Source: Rhodococcus triatomae (GTDB lineage Bacteria > Actinomycetota > Actinomycetes > Mycobacteriales > Mycobacteriaceae). From it: a stretch of DNA of 64,000 nucleotides. The position numbers and the translations under genes are program-made. Positions 8,085 through 16,273 of the stretch are shown here, in pieces (the stretch's first letter is position 1; the number at the start of each line of letters is the position of its first letter). Under the pieces are notes generated by a model. It had not been told where the DNA came from. It did not search any database and worked only from the letters and a program-made list of their open reading frames with translations. Location: the NCBI RefSeq assembly GCF_014217785.1, contig NZ_CP048814.1:2604001-2668000 (forward strand). Direction: 5' to 3'.

Positions 8085-9269
8085 TCAGAGTGCGCGGTAG
8101 GCCGTGACGACGACGGCGCCGCCGAGGCCGATGTTGTGCTGGAGGGCGGTGCGGGCGCCGGAGACCTGCCGGTCGTCGGCCGCTCCGCGGAGCTGCCAGG
8201 TGAGCTCGCTGCACTGGGCGAGGCCCGTGGCGCCGAGCGGATGGCCTTTGGAGATCAGGCCGCCGGACGGGTTGACGACCCAGCGGCCGCCGTAGGTGGT
8301 GTCCCCGGCGTCGATGAGCTTGCCGCTCTCTCCCTCGCCGCACAGCCCGAGTGCCTCGTAGGTGAGCAACTCGTTCGTCGAGAAGCAGTCGTGCAGCTCG
8401 ATCACGTCGACGTCGTCGGGACCGACACCTGCCTGCTCGTAGACCTTTCGCGCGGCGGTGCGGGTCATGTCCGCGCCGACGAGGCTGATCGCACTGCGAT
8501 CGTCGAACGTGGAGGGGAGGTCGGTGACCATCGACTGTCCGGTGATCTCGACGGCCCGATCGTCGAGACCGTGCTTCTCCACGAATGCCTCGCTCGCGAC
8601 GATCACCGCGCCGGAGCCGTCGGAGGTGGGCGAGCACTGGAGCTTCGTGAGCGGGCCGTGGATGGGGCGCGAGGCCAGGATCTCGTCCAGGGTGTACTCG
8701 TCCTGGAACTGCGCGTAGGGGTTGTTCTTCGAGTGGGCGTGGTTCTTCACCGCAACCTTCGCGAACTGTTCGGCGGTGGTGCCGAAGCGTTCCATGTGCT
8801 CGACTCCGGCAGCGCCGAACATGTACGGCGCCGGTGGCATGGCGAACTCCTGGAGCTCGGCGAGGGCCAGCAGATGGCGCATGAGCGGCTGCTCGCGGTC
8901 GTCGTAGGTCGACCCGAGCGAGCCCTTCTGCATCTTCTCGAAGCCGAGTGCCAGTGCGCTGTCCACCTGTCCGCTGCGCACCGCCTGGGTGGCGAGGAAC
9001 AACGCCGTGGATCCGGTGGAGCAGTTGTTGTTGACGTTGACCACGGGGATACCGGTGAGACCGAGTTCGTACACGGCGCGCTGGCCGGACGTCGACTCTC
9101 CGTACACGTAGCCGACGTACGCCTGGCCGACCTGGCTGTAGTCGATCCCGGCGTCCTCGAGGGCCTTGGTCCCGGCCTCCCGTGCCATGTCGGGGTAGTC
9201 CCATTCGCGGGCCCCCGGCTTCTCGAACTTGGTCATGCCGACGCCGACCACGAAGACTCTGTTGCTCAT
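8085..9269 (-). CDS. SCP-x/Ltp1-like thiolase (lipid-transfer protein family)
   Basis: The 394-residue protein belongs to the thiolase superfamily, SCP2-thiolase branch. The nucleophilic Cys is in [12 protein letters not shown] (about residue 82), a second motif is HDCFSTNE and the C-terminal [14 protein letters not shown] box is intact. It closely resembles mycobacterial Ltp1 along its length as I recall that sequence. Some members cleave 3-oxoacyl-CoA, while others act as retro-aldolases on branched steroid side chains. It is the first gene of the operon; GGGAGCTGAA precedes the ATG. The promoter upstream is overlapped by an inverted repeat facing the TetR gene. Which of the two reactions it performs cannot be decided here. 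Confidence 0.87.
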   Translation of the reverse strand: MSNRVFVVGVGMTKFEKPGAREWDYPDMAREAGTKALEDAGIDYSQVGQAYVGYVYGESTSGQRAVYELGLTGIPVVNVNNNCSTGSTALFLATQAVRSGQVDSALALGFEKMQKGSLGSTYDDREQPLMRHLLALAELQEFAMPPAPYMFGAAGVEHMERFGTTAEQFAKVAVKNHAHSKNNPYAQFQDEYTLDEILASRPIHGPLTKLQCSPTSDGSGAVIVASEAFVEKHGLDDRAVEITGQSMVTDLPSTFDDRSAISLVGADMTRTAARKVYEQAGVGPDDVDVIELHDCFSTNELLTYEALGLCGEGESGKLIDAGDTTYGGRWVVNPSGGLISKGHPLGATGLAQCSELTWQLRGAADDRQVSGARTALQHNIGLGGAVVVTAYRAL

Positions 9270-9309
9270 TTCAGCTCCCAGGAACCAGACATGATGAAAA
9301 ATGTGTGTA

Positions 9310-9354
9310 ACACCCTGTCCCAGAAAAGTAGGTGAGACAGGGTGTCCAAGTCAA
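9310..9354. promoter_or_regulatory. Operator and promoter of the acyl-CoA operon
   Basis: A perfect 10-bp inverted repeat, ACACCCTGTC (9310-9319) and GACAGGGTGT (9336-9345), lies between the thiolase and the divergent TetR gene. On the minus strand a TTGACT -35 (9349-9354) and a TACTTT -10 sit about 18 bp apart, so the repeat covers the promoter. Autogenous repression by the neighbouring TetR protein is the natural inference. Confidence 0.65.
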
Positions 9355-9434
9355 TCCCTCGGGGCGTATCGTGTGGCGGATGCTGGACGAACTCGGTTCG
9401 ACACCGACGTGGCGGAGAACGCGGGGGCACCACC

Positions 9435-10094
9435 TTGGCCGTTGACGGGCGCGCCACGAGATGGCAGGACCACAAGGCGGAGAGACGAACCCGCATCCTC
9501 GACGCTGCCATGGGAGCGATCGAGACAGAAGGGCCGGACGTGGGGGTCGCGACGGTCGCGGATCGTGCCGGCGTGCCCCGCTCGGTCGTGTACCGGATCT
9601 TCGCCGATCGCGGCGACCTCGACGAACAGCTGCGGGTGCGCATCATCGAGCGGCTGATGGAGCAACTCAGCCCCACCCTGACCCCGCAGGGCACGATTCA
9701 GGAGGCGATCGCCCGGGCGGTCTCGGCGTACATGCGGTGGATCGTGGAGCATCCACGGCTGCACCAGTTCCTGGGAACCGGTTCCCCGTCGCGGCGTACC
9801 ACGGGGTCGCGGGTGGTCACGGGCACGAAGACGGCGATCGCGTTGCACCTGACCGGTCTCCTGGAGGAGGTGCTCGTTCATCTCGGCGGGGACGGCGACG
9901 CCGCGGAACCCCTGGCGTTCGGCATCATCGGGCTGGTGGACGTGAGTGTCAACCGGTGGATCACGCACCCCACCGTGGACAGCCCCGAACTCTCCGCGTT
10001 CCTCGAGGTGTCGATCTGGCAGGTGCTCTACGCGAACCTGCGGCGGATGGGGATCGACCTCGACCCCGCCACGCCGATCTCCGATCTGCGCTGA
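9435..10094 (+). CDS. TetR-family repressor of the acyl-CoA operon
   Basis: The 219-residue protein has an N-terminal TetR helix-turn-helix (about residues 14-60, with VATVADRAGVPRSVVYRIF) and a helical ligand domain. I chose the TTG at 9435, preceded by GGGGG, because the upstream GTG at 9342 lies inside the inverted repeat that should be its operator. It faces the operon of acyl-CoA dehydrogenase, SDR, hydratase, SRPBCC and thiolase genes and probably represses it until an acyl-CoA or related ligand binds. The start is less certain than the identity. Confidence 0.85.
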   Translation: MAVDGRATRWQDHKAERRTRILDAAMGAIETEGPDVGVATVADRAGVPRSVVYRIFADRGDLDEQLRVRIIERLMEQLSPTLTPQGTIQEAIARAVSAYMRWIVEHPRLHQFLGTGSPSRRTTGSRVVTGTKTAIALHLTGLLEEVLVHLGGDGDAAEPLAFGIIGLVDVSVNRWITHPTVDSPELSAFLEVSIWQVLYANLRRMGIDLDPATPISDLR

Positions 10095-10144
10095 CGGGGC
10101 TGCCGGACACCGGACCGCTCGACACACGACTGCTCCACACACGA

Positions 10145-10176
10145 CGAGGGCCCGAGCCATACGGCTCGGGCCCTCG
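10145..10176. terminator. Bidirectional hairpin terminator
   Basis: A 14-bp perfect stem (CGAGGGCCCGAGCC and complement) with a 4-base ATAC loop lies between the converging TetR and metY genes and would serve both strands. Confidence 0.8.
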
Positions 10177-10204
10177 CTGTGTGTCGCGGGGTGACGGACG
10201 CGCG

Positions 10205-11506
10205 TTATGCTCCCGCGGCCTTCAGGCCGGTCTCGAGATCGGCGAGGATGTCGTCGATCCCTTCGATACCGACGGCCAGGCGTACGAGTCCGGGCGTGAC
10301 ACCGGCGGCGATCTGCTCGTCCGGGGTGAGCTGTGAGTGCGTCGTGGACGCGGGGTGGATGACGAGGGAGCGCACGTCACCGATGTTCGCGACGTGGCTG
10401 TGCAGCGTGAGCGCGTCGACGAACCGCTTACCGGCATCGACGCCCCCGGCCAGCTCGAACGTGACGATCGCACCTGCTCCCTCGGGCAGGAGCTGCTGCG
10501 CGCGGGTGTACCACGGTGAGGATTCGAGGCCGGCGTACGCGACCGAGACGATCTCGTCGCGGCCCTCCAGCCACGCCGCGACCCGCTGCGCGTTGGCCAC
10601 GTGCCGCTCGACACGCAGGCTCAGGGTCTCGATGCCCTGGCTGATGAGGAACGCGTTGAACGGCGAGACCGCCGAGCCCAGGTCGCGCAGCAACTGCACG
10701 CGCGCCTTGAGTGCGTAGGCGGGCGCACCCAGGTCCGCGAACACGACACCGTGGTAGCTGGGATCGGGAGTGGTGAAGTTCGGGTGCCGCCCCTGCGTCC
10801 AGTCGAAGGTGCCGCCGTCGACGATCACCCCGGCGATCGCGGTGCCGTGTCCGCCGAGGTACTTGGTCGCCGAATGGACCACGATGTCGGCGCCGTGCTC
10901 GAGCGGACGGAGGAGGTACGGGGTCGCCACCGTATTGTCCACGATCAGTGGAATACCGTTGTCGTGCGCAACCTTCGAGATTCCGGGAAGGTCGAGGACG
11001 TGGTTCTTCGGGTTCGCGACGGTCTCGCCGTAGAACGCCTTGGTGTTCGGACGGATCGCGCCGGCCCACTCCTCCAGGTTGTCGGGATCGTCGACGAACG
11101 AGACCTCGATACCGAGCTTCGGCAGCGTGTAGTGGAAGAGGTTGTAGGTGCCGCCGTAGAGGTACGGGCTCGACACGATGTGGTCGCCTGCCTCGGCGAT
11201 GTTGAGGATCGCGAAGGTCTCCGCTGCCTGTCCGGACGCGAGCAGCAGTGCCGCGACTCCGCCTTCGAGGGTGGCGATGCGTTGTTCGACCGCGTCCTGG
11301 GTGGGGTTCATGATGCGGGTGTAGATGTTGCCCGGCTCCGCGAGCCCGAACAGCGCTGCCGCGTGGTCGGTGTTGTCGAAGGTGTACGAGGTGGTCTGGT
11401 AGATCGGCAGCGCCCGCGCCTTGGTGGTGGCGTCGGAGGTCTGTCCGGCGTGGATCTGCTGGGTCTCGAACGACCAGTCGGCGCTGGGATCGGGGGTGTC
11501 GGTCAC
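10205..11506 (-). CDS. metY: O-acetylhomoserine sulfhydrylase (PLP-dependent)
   Basis: The 433-residue enzyme replaces the acetyl group of O-acetylhomoserine with sulfide to make homocysteine for methionine synthesis. It is a Cys/Met-metabolism PLP enzyme with the PLP-binding Lys in VHSATKYLGGHGT (about residue 211), an early YTRIMNPT segment and the IHPASTTHSQL motif near the C-terminus that marks the MetY group. Length matches mycobacterial MetC/MetY. I chose the GTG at 11506 because the protein aligns from TDTPDPSADWSFETQ; the frame stays open through a repetitive leader that I do not believe is coding. No metX follows in the window. The leader holds three 29-bp repeats and a strong hairpin that may matter for expression. 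Confidence 0.92.
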   Translation of the reverse strand: MTDTPDPSADWSFETQQIHAGQTSDATTKARALPIYQTTSYTFDNTDHAAALFGLAEPGNIYTRIMNPTQDAVEQRIATLEGGVAALLLASGQAAETFAILNIAEAGDHIVSSPYLYGGTYNLFHYTLPKLGIEVSFVDDPDNLEEWAGAIRPNTKAFYGETVANPKNHVLDLPGISKVAHDNGIPLIVDNTVATPYLLRPLEHGADIVVHSATKYLGGHGTAIAGVIVDGGTFDWTQGRHPNFTTPDPSYHGVVFADLGAPAYALKARVQLLRDLGSAVSPFNAFLISQGIETLSLRVERHVANAQRVAAWLEGRDEIVSVAYAGLESSPWYTRAQQLLPEGAGAIVTFELAGGVDAGKRFVDALTLHSHVANIGDVRSLVIHPASTTHSQLTPDEQIAAGVTPGLVRLAVGIEGIDDILADLETGLKAAGA

Positions 11507-11539
11507 GGGGGGCTCCGGTTTCGATAGATGTCGGCATTG

Positions 11540-11626
11540 TCGTCCGGCGAGGACAGCGGGTGGTGCAGTCGTCCGGTGAGGACAGCGGGTGGTGCAGTCG
11601 TCCGGCGAGGACAGCGGGTGGCGCAG
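11540..11626. repeat. 29-bp minisatellite (3 copies) in the metY leader
   Basis: Three consecutive 29-bp units start at 11540, 11569 and 11598 and differ at only two positions (one C/T, one T/C). Each begins TCGTCCGG and ends GCAG. The array lies 34-120 bp upstream of the metY GTG, in what should be its 5' untranslated region or promoter. A 29-bp unit shifts frame with every copy, which argues against coding. Confidence 0.9.
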
Positions 11627-11637
11627 GTGCACCACGA

Positions 11638-11658
11638 GGCCGCCGGATACCGGCGGCC
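11638..11658. other. Perfect 9-bp hairpin upstream of metY
   Basis: GGCCGCCGG and its complement flank a 3-base loop, just upstream of the 29-bp repeats relative to metY. It could be part of a leader structure or a terminator/attenuator. I could not fit a SAM-I or SAM-IV riboswitch around it. Confidence 0.55.
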
Positions 11659-11923
11659 GAGGACTGGCGGTGGGCTCGAGGTTCAGTCGCTCGAGCGGTG
11701 GGGAGTCGGACACCCGCTGGTACAGACCAGTGCGAAATCGACGTGGCGCCGCCGCGTCAGCAGCGGTCCGGTCGATCCGTTCGTCGAGTTCACGGGACGA
11801 CTGTAACCGGCGTGAGGCGATCGGTACAGAGATAGCGACAGGGCGTCGGCCAATGCTGGACAGGACGTTGCTCGCCTGGTCGACGCCCGAGCCGGGCGTC
11901 CCGGCGCTCAGCCGACTCCCGAA

Positions 11924-13306
11924 TCAGCCGACGTCCGACAGCACCGTGCACAGGGTGTCGAGCGTCGCCTCGAATCTGCTCTGTGGCGGTGTCGCGTAGC
12001 CGATGACCACGGCATCCCGGTGCGGGGATCGTGCCGCCGGGTGGCGATACAGCCGCGCGCCGACCAGTGCGAGGCCTGCGCGACGGGCGCGCTCGACAGC
12101 GAGATCCTCGGTGCCGTGGGGTAATTCGACGACCGCGTGCAGCCCGGCGGCGACTCCGGTGACCTGCGCGTGGGGAACGTGCGCGGCCAGCGAGTCCACC
12201 AGGCGCTGCCGCCGCCGACGGTACCGTTGCCGCATGGCACGCACGTGCCGATCGAGTCCCCCGGTGTCGATGAAGTCGGCGAGTGTCAGCTGATCCGTCG
12301 CGCTGACCCAGCGCTCGTAGGGGCCCTTGATCGCGAGCACGGGGTCGAGCAGACGTTCGGGCAGCACCATCCAGCCGATCCGCAGGGCCGGTGTCACGCT
12401 CTTGCCGATCGTGCCGAGATAGGCCACCCGATCCGGAGCCAGGCCCTGCACTGCCCCGACGGGCCTTCGGTCGTAGCGGAATTCGCCGTCGTAGTCGTCC
12501 TCGACGACCAGGCCACCGGTGCTGCTCGCCCATTCGAGGAAGGCGGTGCGCCGCGTCGGATGAAGAGGGCCGCCCAGGGGGAACTGGTGTGCGGGAGTGA
12601 GGAGGACCGCGGCCGGAGCGGGCGAGCCGGTCGGTGGACGCGCACCGTGCTCGTCCAGCTCGAGTGCTGTCGTCGCGACGCCCGCGCGCTCGAGCAGCCG
12701 GCGGTGCAGATGCAGGCCGTACTCCTCGACTCCGATGGTGGGGGCGTCGAGAGCCTGTGCCAGCACTTGTAGCCCGTGCCCCGAGCCGGGGCAGACGACG
12801 ACCGTGTCCGGGTGGACGCGGACGCCGCGGGCGCGGGCCAGATACTCGGCGAGCGCGCGCCGCAGTTCCGGCCTGCCACGGGGATCGCCGGGGCCGAACG
12901 CGGAGTCGGGTGCCCGGGACAGGGCCCGGCGCGCCGATGCCGACCACGCGGTGCGCGGGAACGTGGCCGGGTCGGTCGCCCCCGGCACCAGACTCATCAG
13001 CGCGGTCCGGACGTGGGACGGGGGCCGGGCCGGTGCCGCATCGGGTGACGGCACCCGCGCCACCCGTGTTCCCGAGCCCTGTCGGGCCTCGAACCATCCT
13101 TCGGCGACCAGGTCGGAGTACGCCGCGGCCACCGTGTTGCGCGCCATTCCGAGGTCGAGGGCGAGTGCCCGGCTCGGTGGAAGCGTCGCGCCGGGCTGCA
13201 GACGTCCGGACCGGACGGCCTGACGAAGTGCGGTGACCAGCGAGGACTTGCCGTGGCCGGCTAGTTCGAGGTGGAAATCGAGACCGGAATTGGCCCAAGA
13301 ACTCAT
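11924..13306 (-). CDS. MocR/PdxR-type GntR regulator with aminotransferase domain
   Basis: The 460-residue protein joins an N-terminal GntR winged helix (about residues 15-85, with LPPSRALALDLGMARNTV) to a fold-type I aminotransferase-like domain. The PLP-site features are visible: VVEDDYDGEFRYD and the lysine in YLGTIGKSVTP (about residue 305). MocR proteins use PLP or a PLP adduct as effector and usually control a nearby or divergent gene. Here the divergent gene, only 50 bp away, is an AhpD-like protein. I chose the ATG at 13306; a TTG 7 codons upstream is possible, and neither has a clear ribosome binding site. Confidence 0.9.
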   Translation of the reverse strand: MSSWANSGLDFHLELAGHGKSSLVTALRQAVRSGRLQPGATLPPSRALALDLGMARNTVAAAYSDLVAEGWFEARQGSGTRVARVPSPDAAPARPPSHVRTALMSLVPGATDPATFPRTAWSASARRALSRAPDSAFGPGDPRGRPELRRALAEYLARARGVRVHPDTVVVCPGSGHGLQVLAQALDAPTIGVEEYGLHLHRRLLERAGVATTALELDEHGARPPTGSPAPAAVLLTPAHQFPLGGPLHPTRRTAFLEWASSTGGLVVEDDYDGEFRYDRRPVGAVQGLAPDRVAYLGTIGKSVTPALRIGWMVLPERLLDPVLAIKGPYERWVSATDQLTLADFIDTGGLDRHVRAMRQRYRRRRQRLVDSLAAHVPHAQVTGVAAGLHAVVELPHGTEDLAVERARRAGLALVGARLYRHPAARSPHRDAVVIGYATPPQSRFEATLDTLCTVLSDVG

Positions 13307-13321
13307 GGGGAAATTGAACCA

Positions 13322-13332
13322 GACCAATGGTC
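13322..13332. promoter_or_regulatory. GACC-N3-GGTC inverted repeat in MocR divergent gap
   Basis: A short inverted repeat, GACC AAT GGTC, preceded by an additional ACCAGACC direct copy, lies in the 50-bp gap between the MocR gene and the AhpD-like gene. It is a candidate binding site for the regulator. The arms are short, so this is tentative. Confidence 0.35.
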
Positions 13333-13356
13333 CGATCTCGACTTACCGTGGAATGT

Positions 13357-13854
13357 ATGACCGCAGCACGCACCGCAGATACATCCACCGCAGACGCAAC
13401 CACCGGGCATGCACCCCGGATCGACCTCGCTCGGCAGGCCCCGGACGTGTACCGGGCCATGATCGCCCTCGACAGCGCGGCGCGCGAAGGGCTCGACCCC
13501 GAACTCGTCGAGCTGGTCCTCACCCGCTGCTCCCAGATCAATCACTGTGCCTTCTGCCTCGACATGCACACCCACGATGCTCGCCGGATCGGGGTGAGCG
13601 AGCAGAAGCTCTACCTGCTCGACGCGTGGAACGAGATGGTGGGGCTCTACAGCGACCGGGAGCGCGCCGCACTGCGATTGGCGGAGTCGGTGACCAGGCT
13701 AACCGACGACTTCGTTCCGGACGAGGTGTACCTGACTGCCGCGGAGCACTTTTCGGACGAGGAGCTGGCGCGGCTCATCGCCGTGATCTTCACGATCAAC
13801 GCGTGGAACCGAATTGCCGTGTCCACCCGAAGGGTCCCGCCGGTGCGTCGTTAA
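13357..13854 (+). CDS. AhpD-like carboxymuconolactone decarboxylase family protein
   Basis: The 165-residue all-helical protein has the AhpD-like active-site pattern: Cys-x6-Cys in TRCSQINHCAFC, followed by DMHTHDARRIG with the conserved His. Such proteins reduce peroxides or disulfides through the Cys pair, often with an unknown partner. The ATG at 13357 follows GTGGA. It is transcribed divergently from a MocR regulator, the usual arrangement when the regulator controls its neighbour. Confidence 0.88.
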   Translation: MTAARTADTSTADATTGHAPRIDLARQAPDVYRAMIALDSAAREGLDPELVELVLTRCSQINHCAFCLDMHTHDARRIGVSEQKLYLLDAWNEMVGLYSDRERAALRLAESVTRLTDDFVPDEVYLTAAEHFSDEELARLIAVIFTINAWNRIAVSTRRVPPVRR

Positions 13855-13912
13855 CCTCGCCATAATCTGTTGTTGTTCAAGGATTTTCCGGTGACATTCG
13901 TGATGCTGCCCG

Positions 13913-13940
13913 GCCCCGGTGAGACCGGCCACACCGGGGC
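13913..13940. terminator. Hairpin after AhpD-like gene
   Basis: GCCCCGGTG (13913-13921) and CACCGGGGC (13932-13940) form a 9-bp stem with a 10-base loop. It fits a terminator for the upstream gene, though it also lies in the leader of the next one. Confidence 0.5.
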
Positions 13941-13987
13941 GGCGGAAGCGCCCGCCGGGGCCTCGGACGTGGTTACCGTGTGGCGTC

Positions 13988-16270
13988 ATGCAGACCCTCG
14001 AGAACGCCGACACCGCCACCGTCGCGGCGCCTGACGGTCGGGCGGCCGCGCCGACACTGCGGGACCGCGTCGGCATCGTCGCCCGGTACGACCTGCCCGC
14101 CTCGCTGGTGGTGTTCCTGGTGGCGCTGCCGCTGTCGCTGGGTATCGCGATCGCCTCCGACGCCCCCGTGATGGCGGGTCTCGTCGCCGCGATCGTCGGC
14201 GGAGTGGTGGCGGGCGCGATCGGTGGTTCGCCGCTCCAGGTGAGCGGTCCCGCGGCCGGACTGACCGTCGTGGTCGCCGAACTGGTCGCGACGTTCGGCT
14301 GGCAGGCGACGTGCGCCGTCACCGTCGCGGCCGGCGTGCTGCAGATCGTCTTCGGGCTGAGCCGCGTCGCACGAGCCGCGCTGGCGATCGCACCCGTCGT
14401 CGTGCACGCCATGCTCGCCGGTATCGGCGTCACGATCGCGCTGCAGCAGATCCACGTCCTGCTCGGGGGGAGTTCGCACAGCTCGGTACTCGAGAACATC
14501 ACCGAGCTTCCGGGACAACTCGCGTCGCCACAATGGGATTCGGTACTCATCGGCTCGCTCGTCGTCGTGATCATGCTCGTGTGGAAACGTCTGCCGGGAA
14601 AGCTGCGGATGATTCCCGGGCCACTGGTCGCCGTCGTCGTGGCGACGGTGGTGTCCCTTCTCGTCCCGATGGATGTCCCCCGGATCGCTCTCGACGGATC
14701 GCTCGTGGATGCGATCGCGCTGCCCTCGATGCCCGAGGGCCCGTGGCTCGCCGTCGCCACCGGCGTGCTCACCGTTGCGTTGATCGCGAGTGTGGAGAGC
14801 CTGCTCTCGGCCGTGGCGGTCGACAAGATGCACGAGGGGCCCCGCACGAACTTCAGCAGGGAGCTGGTCGGGCAGGGATCGGCGAACGTCGTCTCCGGCG
14901 CGATCGGCGGACTGCCGGTCACCGGGGTGATCGTGCGCAGCTCGACCAACGTCGCAGTCGGGGCCCGGACCCGTGCGTCGGCGATCCTGCACGGCGTGTG
15001 GATCCTGGTGTTCGCGGCATTGCTCACCGGATTGGTGCAGCGCGTGCCGATGGCGGCGCTGGCCGGGCTCCTGGTCGTGATCGGACTCCAGCTGATCAAG
15101 CTCGCCGACATCACGATGGCGCGCCGCACCGGCGACATCTGGGTGTACGCCGTGACCGTCGCGGGCGTCGTGTTCCTCAATCTGCTCGAGGGTGTTCTCC
15201 TCGGTCTCGCGCTCGCCGTCGTGCTGTTGCTGTGGCGGGTGATCCGTCCGGCGCTCGAGGTGTCCGAGCCGGACGCGCCGGGCGCACCCTGGCGCGTCTC
15301 GGTCGAGGGGCCGTGCAGTTTCCTGTCGCTGCCGCGGCTCACGTCCTTGCTGGGCCGGGTGCCGCCGGGTGCGGAGGTGACGATCGAGCTCGCCGTCGAC
15401 TTCCTCGACCACGCCTCGTGGGAGGCGATCGAGGAGTGGGTCAAGCACCATCGGCGTGGCGGCGGATCGGTGACCGTCGAGACCACCGGCCCGGTCGACG
15501 TCGACGCGGTCGGTGCGGCCCCGCCGCGGCGGGGCACCCGGGTGGCCCCGCCGCCGGGTTTCGCCCCGTGGCGAAGCTGGCAGTCCCAGGTCAGGCGGGA
15601 GCACGCGACCCCGCCGGCGCTGCAGCCGGTGCGGGCCGGGGTCGCGGAGTACCACCGGCGCGGTGCCGAGCAGCTCCAGTCACACCTCGGGGGCCTGCGC
15701 GACGGTCAGCGCCCCGACACGTTGTTCCTCACCTGCGCGGACTCGAGAATTCTGCCGAACGTCATCACCAGTAGCGGGCCGGGGGATCTGTTCACGATCC
15801 GCAACGTCGGCAACCTGGTACCCGGGCGGCGTGCGGACGACTCGGTCGAGGCAGCGCTGGAGTTCGCGTTGACCGAACTCGGGGTGACGTCCGTGGTCGT
15901 GTGCGGACACTCCGGTTGCGGGGCGATGACGGCGTTGCTGTCGAACGAGCCCGACAGCGACGACACCGCGGTCCGGGAGCCCGACGGGCCGATCGACCGG
16001 TGGCTCTCCCACGCTCATCCGAGCGTGCGGGCATTCCGGAGCGGTCACCCCGCCGCGCGGGACGCGGCGGGCATGGGCTTCGGGACGATCGACCGACTGG
16101 GAATCACGAACGTCGCGGTCCAGGTCCAGACGCTGCAGCGGCACCCCGTCGTCGGCGAGGCCTTCGCGGACGGCCGAGTGCGGGTGGCGGGTCTGTTCTT
16201 CGACATCGTGAGCGCCCAGGTCCTCGACGTGACCGCCACGGGTGTCACCCGCCCCCGCGAACTCGGGTGA
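13988..16270 (+). CDS. SulP anion transporter fused to beta-carbonic anhydrase
   Basis: The 760-residue protein combines a SulP-type transporter of 10-12 membrane segments (about residues 30-430), a short STAS-like region (about 435-505) and a C-terminal beta-carbonic anhydrase (about 550-750). The anhydrase shows the zinc ligands Cys in LTCADSR, with its Asp-Arg dyad, and His and Cys in CGHSGCGAM. This matches mycobacterial Rv3273 in order and size. The likely role is uptake or exchange of bicarbonate (or sulfate) with CO2 hydration at the inner face of the membrane. The start is the ATG at 13988; the open frame extends 23 codons upstream without a better start. It converges with the AurF-like gene at a 3-bp gap. 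Confidence 0.9.
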   Translation: MQTLENADTATVAAPDGRAAAPTLRDRVGIVARYDLPASLVVFLVALPLSLGIAIASDAPVMAGLVAAIVGGVVAGAIGGSPLQVSGPAAGLTVVVAELVATFGWQATCAVTVAAGVLQIVFGLSRVARAALAIAPVVVHAMLAGIGVTIALQQIHVLLGGSSHSSVLENITELPGQLASPQWDSVLIGSLVVVIMLVWKRLPGKLRMIPGPLVAVVVATVVSLLVPMDVPRIALDGSLVDAIALPSMPEGPWLAVATGVLTVALIASVESLLSAVAVDKMHEGPRTNFSRELVGQGSANVVSGAIGGLPVTGVIVRSSTNVAVGARTRASAILHGVWILVFAALLTGLVQRVPMAALAGLLVVIGLQLIKLADITMARRTGDIWVYAVTVAGVVFLNLLEGVLLGLALAVVLLLWRVIRPALEVSEPDAPGAPWRVSVEGPCSFLSLPRLTSLLGRVPPGAEVTIELAVDFLDHASWEAIEEWVKHHRRGGGSVTVETTGPVDVDAVGAAPPRRGTRVAPPPGFAPWRSWQSQVRREHATPPALQPVRAGVAEYHRRGAEQLQSHLGGLRDGQRPDTLFLTCADSRILPNVITSSGPGDLFTIRNVGNLVPGRRADDSVEAALEFALTELGVTSVVVCGHSGCGAMTALLSNEPDSDDTAVREPDGPIDRWLSHAHPSVRAFRSGHPAARDAAGMGFGTIDRLGITNVAVQVQTLQRHPVVGEAFADGRVRVAGLFFDIVSAQVLDVTATGVTRPRELG

Positions 16271-16273
16271 CCG

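Noticed and set aside
7161-9335. 724-codon frame opposite the MaoC, SRPBCC and thiolase genes
   Set aside because: It spans three well-supported genes on the other strand and has shadow-like composition.
9310-9345. KstR or KstR2 steroid-regulon site
   Set aside because: The inverted repeat does not match the AACnnGTT-type KstR or CAAGnnCTTG-type KstR2 motifs as I know them.
11540-11626. CRISPR array
   Set aside because: The 29-bp units are directly adjacent with no spacers, and no cas genes are near.
11507-11713. Longer N-terminus for MetY
   Set aside because: The frame is open through the leader, but the 29-bp repeats would encode different residues in each copy and family proteins start near the GTG at 11506.
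11507-11760. SAM-I or SAM-IV riboswitch before metY
   Set aside because: Only a hairpin and tandem repeats are evident; the conserved SAM core sequences were not found by eye.
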